Source of the DNA: Ophiura sarsii | Taxonomy: Eukaryota > Echinodermata > Ophiuroidea > Amphilepidida > Ophiuridae | Length of the DNA: 64,000 nt | Reading direction: 5' to 3' | Assembly (NCBI GenBank): GCA_035610835.1 | Contig: CM069450.1 | Span: 32,294,971 to 32,358,970 of the forward strand | Shown here: positions 43,811 through 64,000 of the stretch, piece by piece | How the letters are laid out: each line of letters starts with the position of its first letter | Position numbering within the stretch: the stretch's first letter is position 1 | Made by a program: the position numbers and the translations under genes | Notes under the pieces: generated by a model | What the model was told of the DNA's origin: nothing | The model's input: the letters and a program-made list of their open reading frames with translations, nothing else | Databases searched by the model: none

Positions 43811-44480
43811 GTCTATCCATCTGAGACCGATCTTCCAATCACGTGACACAGTCGTTCCATTGACTGAGAGAAGGAGGCTATTTTCTGACAAAAATATCGA
43901 TGGAATCAGTAGAGTGAAAAACGGCCATAATAAAAAATAATTATGTTACCCACCTATTTTTATCATCATAACCCAAGTTGCGCCATGAGAGTCAGTTTAA
44001 TTGACGTTGCAAAGACAGGTAGCTTTCCCTTCCAATTTCTCCATTTCAAAAAATGCTTTCAATTTGGCAAGCACTGGCTGCATCTCATCTTTAATGGTCT
44101 TATTTGGTGCTATTACTGTACTTACAGGCCTCTATGAACAGGTACATGTAGAGTGATAGACCCCGATGAAGACAACCTTAAATAAACTTTATTTAGTTTG
44201 TCAACGTTCAAATTGTATAATATTTGTTTCAAAATGAAAATCGTACCTTTCAATATTGATACCATATCATTGTAAGCGTATTTGTTTCTTTCTATACTTA
44301 ACAAGGAAATCTGATTGATTTGGACATGCAGGCAGAACATAGGGATACGGAGTTTCATATCATTTTACAACCATTTTATCTTAATAGGCCCTGCCAACCT
44401 GAAAAATAAACATTATTTACTGTTGGAAACATTATACAAGATAGCAAATAAAAATTAAATGTGGCCTCCTGCTTTATGCT
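43811..44480. other. Intergenic, nothing recognised
   Basis: No supported gene or repeat family. Confidence 0.5.
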
Positions 44481-44646
44481 AAATGTTAAAAGTCCATCAC
44501 TTTCGATCTTTTTCAGCTTTGTGATTCTATTCATATGCCGAAATCACAGGTGACGATTATGGTAAATGTTCAAAGTCCATCACTTTCGATCTTATTCAGC
44601 TTTGTGATTCTATTCATAGGCCGAAATCACAGGTGACGATTTCAAA
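44481..44646 (+). repeat. Two-copy 83-bp tandem duplication
   Basis: The units from 44481 and 44564 are almost identical ('agtccatcactttcgatctt', 'gccgaaatcacaggtgacga'). Confidence 0.9.
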
Positions 44647-44812
44647 GCCTTTTGATTTCAGATAATGCGCAAATGGTTCGATATTTGTCTCTCTTTGAAT
44701 AGTACACTAGACGTAGCTGCTATGTGCATGTGTGTGATGAGAATACTATGCATTGGAACAGTGTTGTGTGTTTTTGCATAAGGCAGCTTAATTGTTTCAA
44801 TTCATATTATAG

Positions 44813-44955
44813 ATGAGGTTCGACTGGAGGTTGGAATAAAATGGGATCCTTCGACAACTAGCAAATATACGCCAGAAGACAGCACATCTTATTTTTGCTC
44901 ATCTCCCCCTGCCCATCCGAGCACCAAAGATCGCTCTTCGATGAATTCACTATAG
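44813..44955 (+). other. Possible orphan terminal exon
   Basis: After an acceptor-like TTCATATTATAG the frame in phase 1, the phase used by the other exons, reads DEVRLEVGIKWDPSTTSKYT and runs 46 codons to a stop at 44953. No known domain is recognised, and no upstream exon is assigned. It may be chance. Confidence 0.15.
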
Positions 44956-45185
44956 TGCCTATTGTTGACTGTGGTCTGTTGCAGAAATTGACAAGGAATG
45001 TCAATTAAATGAAAACGATATTACAGATCACTTAGTTAAGATGAAAACGATATTTAAGACCATTTAGGCAAATGCTATTTAAGACCAGTTTTTTAATTAA
45101 ATGAATAAAATTGATCAAATTCGTTCATCGTGATTGTACAGAGTGTCCCAGAAGTGACGGCACCATTTAAATAATTTATATCTCT

Positions 45186-45341
45186 ACTATATAAATTGCA
45201 TGGCAACAACGTTATCATGTGATACCCTAGGTAGGATATATATTTTTAGAGTTAAAAGCCCATTTATTACCTGTATAGTTACTTTTTTTGATGACTGTAT
45301 ATAAATTGCATGGCAACAACGTTATCATGTGATACCGCATG
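45186..45341 (+). repeat. Short direct duplication
   Basis: 'ataaattgcatggcaacaac' with 'gttatcatgtgatacc' occurs twice, 108 bp apart. A mariner-like end TACAGAGTGTCCCAGAAGTG lies just before at 45137. Confidence 0.75.
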
Positions 45342-46800
45342 CAATGTGTGCTAGTAACATTAGAACAGGTGCGATGTGTTTTGAGCTGGACACAACGGCA
45401 CGTACAAAATTTATAACTTGCATCCCTTAACTGTCACTGTTTTGGTTCTTTCATTCACCTTGCTTAGCAATATTCGTTAGAGAAGGTATACGGTAACCTT
45501 CATTATAAATTAACAGATTCAAATCGGCTGGGTCTAAACTGCATTAGGGTGAACTCCAGTCTTTAGTATACGCGAAAACAAAATCAGTATTACAAGAACC
45601 CTTGAATGATTTTCCGTGTTTCGCAGCAACATTGGTAAAATCGGAGTGGTCGACGATGGGATCAAGTTGGCTAACGGGAGGCAAGAACAAAATATGGAGG
45701 CAAGATAAAAAATGTAGAGGGCAAGACAAAAATTGAGTGGGGGATCAAAATCACGGGGGGGGGGGGTACTGATATTGTAAAAGGGTATAGGTATGTGCCG
45801 CGCTGAAGACCACTTTTTCACCCACTGCTGCCAGCTCTTATGACCCCCATTTTGAACCTGCATCAGTTCTCAAGACCCCAATTTGATTGAAAATTCAAAA
45901 ATCGCAACATTTTGCGTTCCAAAGCCCCAATTCTTCGAAAATGTTGCGTTCTAAAACCAAAAGAAAATCGAAAATTTGCGTTCTTGCTAATCCAAATTGA
46001 ACTATAGGCAAGTTCTCAAGACCTACTTTTTTGAAAAAATCAGATCCTAAGACCCTATTTTTTTTGTCATAAAATCCACTCAGTTCAGTTCTGTAGCCCC
46101 CCCCCCTTTTTTTGAGACCCTGTGCGGCACACCCCTACAAAAAAAAAGTTGAGTGCCCCCCCCCCCCCCCCCCCCCGGTAAAATGCGCACACTCTTGGGC
46201 TTTTTATTGTAACGATTGCCTGAAATTAACTTATTTGTTCTGAATTAGATATTTCAGATCAATTTTAAACTTATTTTGACATTAAAAGTCACATTTTCGA
46301 TTGTTTAGGGAACAAACTGCTCTTTTTATATAATTCGATAATAGCCAAGATGTAGATAATCGTCCACTAACTATTAAATAGTGCAATGACTTATCAATAT
46401 TTCTGTTCATAACAATAATTGAACTATATTTATCGAGCATTAGACAGACGTTCAAGGTTGAATTGTCTCTAGTTTCTAATATTAAACATTAGCTAATGGC
46501 GTCAGGGTGGTACGTGTGTATATTTACAGACATATCAAAAATACCACGCGATGCGTAAACACACATCATTAAAAAGTTCTTTCCTTACCTTGTAAAAAAC
46601 TAAAAGTCCCAAAGCCAAATTTTGATCAGTTTATTGGTATTCAAAACATTGATTTGATGTACAGAAAAGTTAATACAAATCTTGATATTGACGTGTACAC
46701 TATAAGTCACAATGTAATACCGACTACGTTTCATAACAGCATCTTTGCATAGAGCTCTATGACAATGTTACTTACACCAGAAATTAGTTTGGTTCCGCTC
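45342..46800. other. Intergenic with low-complexity G/C tracts
   Basis: Contains a G run at 45757-45766, C runs near 46098 and 46156-46176, and a mid-repetitive 'caagaccccaattt / gcgttcc' patch. No gene. Confidence 0.5.
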
Positions 46801-46804
46801 TTGT

Positions 46805-46806
<2 letters not shown>

Positions 46807-46851
<45 letters not shown>
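46807..46851 (+). repeat. Poly-C tract, 45 bases
   Basis: Uninterrupted C run, the longest in the window. Confidence 0.95.
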
Positions 46852-46852
<1 letters not shown>

Positions 46853-47152
46853 TTTGCCTGAACTAGCCCGGTATCTCCATTGGGTTCACATTGATATGTT
46901 ATACGGGGTTTTGGGGTGCTTTTTCGCAAAAATTGGTATAGCGATGGGGTGGTTTTCATCACTGACCAAAGCGTCCAACATGGCATAAATTGAGGCATTT
47001 TTTGTTTTTCTTATTTTTCTTACAAAATTAGTATATTAATGGGTGTGAAATAGGTATAGAGAAAGTCACATTTTCGAAGTCCGGCAGGCACATCCACGTA
47101 TGATTTTGGCGAAAGTAACCCCCGGACTGTTACTGCCCTCCCCAGTGGCGTA

Positions 47153-47576
47153 ACTAGACTTTTTCATTTGGGGGGGGGGCAAGAAGGGGCAGTGACTTTA
47201 AATGGGGGGGGCTCCCAAGATTTTTGTTAATAAAGAGATACGCGCGTAGCGCGCGAAAATTGTCGTCTTTACAGCTATTTTTTGGACGATTGAGCTACAT
47301 TTTGGCTCTAAACAAGCTTGTACCAAAGAATATTTGATTTTGGGAAGACAAATGCGCGCGTAGCGCGCGAATTTTTTTCATATGTGTACTTTTGACCATC
47401 ATAATTCCATGATTCCTTTCGTCAAATGAACCGACAGTGCCAATCTCAACCGACACGATGTCATTATTGGGGGGATTTGGTGTGTCCTTTGTTTGTAAAT
47501 TTCATTTACAGCCGTACTTGATTTCATTTGGGGGGGGGCAAGCGGGGGGCAAGGGTTCCAAGTGGGGGGGCTCCCG

Positions 47577-47609
<33 letters not shown>

Positions 47610-47624
47610 CTGGTTACGCCACTG
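47153..47624. mobile_element. MITE with CAGTGGCGTAAC ends and internal poly-C
   Basis: Left end CAGTGGCGTAACTAG; right end, reverse-complemented, CAGTGGCGTAACCAG. It carries several G runs, two 'gcgcgtagcgcgcgaa' palindromes and a 32-base C run (47577-47608) just before the right end. Confidence 0.75.
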
Positions 47625-47699
47625 GCCCTCCCCCCTCCCCGCTCCCATATATATGATACACCTGGAAAAAGTATCGCACATTTTTTTGTTGCTCTAAAT

Positions 47700-48329
47700 T
47701 CAGCATATATACGAAGAGGTCACCGTTGATTTTTTGTTGTTGATTATTTGACCTGATCAACACTTCCGCAATATTACTTTTGTCATTTGAACTTATTTAA
47801 AATTTGACATATTTTGACCTTTGACCCCATAACCGTTGGGCGTACGAAAAAAGGAGTTTTTTCATGTTTGAGGACAATCGGGCTACTTTTGAAATTTGAC
47901 CCAGATGACCTTTGACATTGGAAGACTTAATTATGTTACCTAGTATTACAACTATAGAGATTAATCATCGGGCCTCTCAATATCGCGTATTCCCAAACTT
48001 GTTTCACGCATGCTTTACGACAAAAACATGCATTTTCCCCTTGGCCTTGAAAAACATTACATCGATTACGTCACAAACTCAAATGTGGCCCTTGTATTGC
48101 ACAGCATTTTGCTGGACAGCTTACGCAAACAAATTATCCTTAATATCACATGGTGTCAAAAGTCGAGGCCAAATTTGCAATTTGCAACAACAAAAAACAG
48201 CGGTGCGATACTTTTCCAGGTGTATATTTAAAAAGAAAGACAAGCTGGACTGCGCATACTACAGGGGGATCATTCTCAGTCAAGTGGGCAAAATATTCAC
48301 TTACATTCTGCAAAGCACAATGAGAGTGA
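47700..48329. other. Intergenic, nothing recognised
   Basis: Contains TGACCTTTGACC-type direct repeats (47810-47825 and about 47908). These are common in repeats, so I draw no regulatory conclusion. Confidence 0.45.
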
Positions 48330-48530
48330 ACGAAGAGCTTACATATTGGTTCGCTACCAAATACGTTGCTATGGGGACCGCTTCTCTCTTACCGAACGCT
48401 CTCTAGATCTCACGTCATTTTCATATCGGTGGTCTGACAGGAAAGATTATTATCGTGATCTTCATCTTTTGGGAGGGAATAAGCAGCCGTATACCGCTCA
48501 AATATGTAAGTTTGTTTTTAAATTTTGTTT
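48330..48530 (+). promoter_or_regulatory. Candidate paralogous promoter/noncoding exon, copy Q
   Basis: Counterpart of 37950-38150, ending in a donor (GTAAGTTTG at 48507). It is 4.4 kb upstream of the gene B acceptor at 52888 and would be a reasonable 5' UTR exon for gene B. This is an inference from order and splice-like sites only. Confidence 0.3.
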
Positions 48531-48779
48531 TTGATATTTTATATTGTGTCAAACGGATTATTGCAACAGAAACGCAGTTATATATTTAATTGGTCAATTG
48601 TTACGAAGTAATTGTATTGTGTATATTTGAGAACCCGTGGCTCGATTGCTATATTTGCATTTTGTGTCATGTGTTTGCAATGAAACAGACCTAAACGCCT
48701 ACTTTTGGTATTTGTTAAAGCTTAATTTGTTATTTTTAAGATACAGCAACAAAACCTCTGAAACTACTTTCAGATGTAC

Positions 48780-48815
48780 CTCGTATTATCTGAAACTACT
48801 TTCAGATAATACGAG
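48780..48815. repeat. Perfect 16-bp hairpin
   Basis: CTCGTATTATCTGAAA and its exact reverse complement surround a CTAC loop. Half of the motif (GAAACTACTTTCAGA) also occurs just upstream at 48760. Confidence 0.9.
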
Positions 48816-49488
48816 TTGCATACACCACAATCGAAAACGATTATTTTTACAATTGATGATTTGAAAAATGTTGATAACATAATTTGGAATAAGAACTTTA
48901 AGGTAAATTCCATGAAAAGTTCCACTTTGAAAAGTACAGGCGTTTTTCTCATATTGCGGTTATTGGCGAAACATCAGCAGCTGCATGAATCGGATACAAT
49001 TTCTTGGAATTCTCAACATAAAAGGTACATACATTTACATTGATGTTGGTTTCTTCTTGGATTTTACTCCTAATAAAAACAGTTTTGTGAACAGACAGTG
49101 TAGCGTGAATGTACAATACATTTGAAAGCACTTTTTCAGATTTGTAGATATCACCAAATTGTAACAGGTATACAAGGGTTGGTCAATATGTAATACAAGT
49201 GATCTTTTATTGAGGCGCATGAGTGATTTTATTGAGAGACAGTGTAATTATTAAAAATTATGAACCTTTGTCTTTCAAATAAGTTAATCTTGGTATTTCT
49301 AAGTAGGAACTATGACGTCATATCAAAGACTTTATGTTAAAGCAAGTACACATTGGACCAGGGATACTATTAATTTTGGGATAGGAAAGTCGTATACTAA
49401 CGTACGTAGCGAAAACGGACCTTTTGAATATTTGAATAAATTATGATAATCGTCTGGAATGCGTCGGTGACCGGCGTGTTAGTCAGCA
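48816..49488. other. Intergenic, nothing recognised
   Basis: No supported gene. Confidence 0.5.
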
Positions 49489-49782
49489 TAGAATTGGTGG
49501 CGCTGTGCACGCGGTAGATTTACACACAGCTTGCTGTCAAAAAATGATACTGACACTGGAGTTGGTTATCCAACTCCAGCGGTTTTTGGATGAAATAATT
49601 TAGTTCCAACGTGTGATGAATTTTATGGGGTCATATAATCAAAATCCCGGGCAAAATCCATTGTTACATTGAAAGTAATAGAAATTCAAAATTAACGACC
49701 GTTCGTGTCTACCATCGTCTGCTACAATCCCTGCTACAATCACGCCTTATCAGTATAGCGCCATCAATTCTATGCTGACTAA
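49489..49782. mobile_element. MITE with 26-bp terminal inverted repeats
   Basis: Left end TTAGTCAGCATAGAATTGGT and right end (reverse complement TTAGTCAGCATAGAATTGAT) match over 26 bp with one difference. The 294 bp interior is noncoding. Confidence 0.85.
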
Positions 49783-51298
49783 GTTCAATTTAAAAGTGGA
49801 CCCGATCGGCAAGCTCAGTGGCACACCCCTGATTGGACACTGTCAAATCAGGTATTTTGGTGAGAAATTTGAATTGTGAAACACGTGCTAAAGAGGATTG
49901 TAATACAATGGCACCGGAAGCAGGTAAATCTCGATTTCTTTTGTGTGCATAATAATGATACCTAAGACAATAAACGGAATACCTGTGTGATTCGAAATAT
50001 GTAGTAGGCCTACACTATTATAGCGACCAAGCGTATTAGGACACATTGCATGTTGCAAACTGAGAGAAAACACGCGGGGAGTCCATTAATAACAACTGTG
50101 TTAGCTTTTTGGTATTCTAGGGTTTTAAAATTAATGGAAAGTTATTAAAAGTTTGTCTAAATGAAATCGGGATATTCTTGAGACATTGTTTCGCATTGAT
50201 ATATTTAGTTAAATTGGAGTCAAATCTAAATGATGATGATATCAATAGAACTGTGTTGTGTACTCCAGTCAAATGGATGCTCCCATGAGAAAGTGCAGAG
50301 AATTCGGATGGTTTCCATTTAAAATATGAAAGTAAATATGTGTCAAAATGAAACTAAATTTCCATCCCAAAATATCTTATGTTTAAGATAAATAAAGAGA
50401 TCAAGTGTCAGTATCTGTGAGAGATTAAAGACTAGTGATGACAATATTGGGATTAGTTTTATTTGAGTAAATCCATTGATAAACAATTGAGAGGAAGTCA
50501 AAATTGTCACACTGCTCAACATAGGAGTATATTGGCTGTAATGAGGTGATTAATTAATCATGTGCTATTTCCAATGGGAAATGTGTATTGGAATTTGATG
50601 AAGGCAAACGTTTTCTTTAATTCCATTGAATTGAATATGAAACAGATGTTGTAGGCAACATAAATGTATTGATGAGAAGATTCAGCAACACATTGTTCAA
50701 CACGTAGTGAAATATTACACTCCAAATTGAATATATGGGACAATTTGACAACATAACCAAGTGGTCCTACTACTTTTGGTTGCTAGTGTACAAGAGGGAA
50801 AAGCAAGGAGAAACAGTTAAAGGGGCACTGAAAGATACGTATGGGAGTGCGGCCTCAACAATTCTGGGTATCGTTTTGTGTTTGCACCTTTGTAATAATT
50901 AGGCATATACTATCTACCATGTATAACCATTTACCTTTATTCGCCATCTATCAGGTAACATTTCACAATTTGGTAATATCGATGTAGAACACATCGAAAT
51001 GATCAGCATCACTCACCAACTTGCGTCAAACCAAATTTCAATCTAGCGCCAATATTCAGCCGTTTTCCTGTAAATCATTACACAGCATGCAGGGTTTCTA
51101 CATTTTGTAAGTAATCTTTATCAATCGAAACAATTCCCTTTTTCAAAATGTAATTTCTCTTGCAATCTCTCAATGACCCTTTGAATAAAAAGTATTCAAA
51201 TATCAGCATTTCAAATAGCCTATTTTCATTAATAAAAATGCCAAGTGAATAACTAATTTTGAGGCAAATCAAAACATCTAGAAAACTCGAAGAAATTG
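49783..51298. other. Intergenic, nothing recognised
   Basis: AT-rich with no convincing open frame. Confidence 0.5.
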
Positions 51299-51640
51299 AA
51301 GGTAGATGACCCGATCACATTTTCGTAACACAGAATTATTTCAAACATACGGAGATTTTCATATCATATGAAAGCTCGTATTTTTTCTCATCATCATAGT
51401 TACTGAAATTTGACGGCCTAAATCGGTATATTACGGAGAAAACGTCGAATTACCGCGAATGGTTGTAACCACCGATATAGTTTGTGTACCCAATGGGTAC
51501 AGTTCACAGCATCTTCTGCGTCTAACATAAGAACCATTAGAGCTATGCAACTCACACTTTGGAACACGACTTTTTTAAGGATGACCTTTCATGTAGAATA
51601 GAAAACTTCAAGTTGAAAATCGGAACATCTACCTTTAACC
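51299..51640 (+). repeat. Dispersed repeat X, copy 4 (+)
   Basis: Same order as 16320-16566, with about 95 bp more in the middle, so this is a fuller copy of repeat X. Confidence 0.75.
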
Positions 51641-51910
51641 AGTTTAGATGATTTAATAGGCATTAATTAATTATCTGAACTTATTCATATGAAACCTGCA
51701 TAAATTATGCACATGCGCAGACGGCAAATCATTTTGAATAGGACCAAACACAGCTAGAACATGATCATTATCAGACAAAAGCTAACTGTGCCTTAATGAA
51801 ACATCAACAAAATGCTTAAATCAATTTGCCTAAATATTTTGTTAATCAACATGAAGATATACATGGATGTATCAATCAAAAATGGCTGACACAACCTTTC
51901 GTTTATAATG

Positions 51911-52552
51911 TACACCTAGCACATAAAGTCCCTGCTCAGGTGCTTTGAGGTTGACTAATTCAAAATATATAATCGGTACCAAAAATCTGAGATATACATT
52001 AAATTAGCAAATTTCTTCTCCGCAGTTTGATACCTCATTCAACAAAATCGAATGGATACTTTTAAAGTTATGTCGATTTCAATGACCGCGGATGCAACAG
52101 AAAAGTGGCACTAGGTATAGGAATCATTGATTTGTGTGTGATAACTGTGTGCTATCTGAACGTGACAGATGAATGGGTCTTTAGTGATAACCGCAATGTG
52201 CGGGACAAAGGGTGTATCTGGCTGTGAAGAATACAAGTCTAAGTAGCTGATAAGCTGTGAGTTTTTCAGTGCGTAAATCCATAGACGGGTAAAACATTGA
52301 TTTTTACCGTCTATGGTAAATCACACACAAATCAATGATTTCCTATACCTAGTGCCACTTTTCTGTTGCATCCGCGGTCATTGAAATCGACATAACTTTA
52401 AAAGTATCCATTCGATTTTGTTGAATGAGGTATCAAACTGCGGAGAAGAAATTTGCTCATTTAATGTATATCTCAGATTTTTGGTACCGATTATATATTT
52501 TGAATTAGTCAACCTCAAAGGACCTGAGCAGGGACTTTATGTGCTAGGTGTA
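51911..52552. mobile_element. Foldback element family 1, copy 3 (cleanest copy)
   Basis: The ends TACACCTAGCACATAAAGTC and its reverse complement bound arms of more than 200 bp (left 51911-52150, right 52320-52552). The loop holds a second hairpin (CCATAGACGG...CCGTCTATGG, 52279-52315). It lies 336 bp upstream of the gene B signal-peptide exon. The right arm has an open frame, but the palindrome explains it. Confidence 0.85.
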
Positions 52553-52896
52553 TATCTTGTCAACGGTTTGACATCATTTCGTGATCAGCTCCTTTTGTTA
52601 ATGTCTCATATCAGTTTACTCGATTATAATCTCTCAATTGTTCATTATCCTTTGTTGTTGTGGTTAATTGTTGCAAATCTTGCTTCTTGTCGGTATTAGG
52701 GAAGTATTCAGATCTAAAAAAGAATGTCAAACAGAGGTTATTGTATGTTACAACAATGTATCTAATGCCATATGTTAACATTATCTCACGTCATGTCACT
52801 TTTAACTCTAAAGATAGATGAGAGGAACATCCGTTCGACTTCATTTCTATAAAGTGGTATTCTTTACTTTTCTGATGTTATTTTTCAGATGTCAAG

Positions 52897-64000
<11,104 letters not shown>

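Noticed and set aside
46768..46998. Poly-glycine frame on the minus strand
   Set aside because: Translation of a poly-C tract.
47810..47920. Nuclear-receptor DR1-type sites (TGACCTTTGACC)
   Set aside because: The motif is common in dispersed repeats and no gene start is near.

Overview
The window looks like nuclear DNA of a marine invertebrate, most plausibly a non-vertebrate deuterostome such as an echinoderm, hemichordate or lancelet. The reasons are widely spaced short exons with GT-AG junctions, secreted proteins built from hyalin repeats (HYR), a kringle and a discoidin (F5/8 type C) domain, and AT-rich introns full of small transposons, poly-C tracts and microsatellites. I cannot name the species. 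There are no bacterial operons.

Two paralogous genes lie head to tail on the + strand. Gene A (coding exons 8118-28929) appears complete. Nineteen exons with fully consistent splice phases give about 1313 residues: signal peptide, an unrecognised cysteine domain, nine HYR domains, one kringle, one F5/8C domain split over two exons, and a conserved C-terminal region over five exons. Gene B (from 52897, running off the right edge) has the same plan with only three HYR domains and no kringle. Its last two exons lie beyond base 64000. Both genes have the same signal-peptide exon, preceded by a splice acceptor in the 5' UTR, so the true first exons and promoters lie upstream and are not certain.

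The HYR block of gene A grew by duplication of exons and of an exon pair (types B and C). Two decayed exon copies remain inside it. Every repeated exon is symmetrical (phase 1-1) and a multiple of three, so units can be added or lost without breaking the frame. The proteins are probably extracellular adhesion or recognition molecules; this rests on the domains only.

Layout: 1-3240 is a strand-asymmetric, A-rich stretch with no convincing gene. 3266-8109 holds small mobile elements and a CpG-rich patch that may be upstream sequence of gene A. 8110-29200 is gene A, with introns carrying a Tc1/mariner remnant, an L2/CR1-like LINE remnant on the minus strand, foldback elements and degenerate tandem repeats. 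29200-52880 is a mosaic of dispersed repeats, including four copies of one repeat. One of those copies contains a ~2 kb, 21-bp minisatellite and a 1.45 kb inverted-repeat element. 52889-64000 is gene B. All calls were made by eye; no database search was run.
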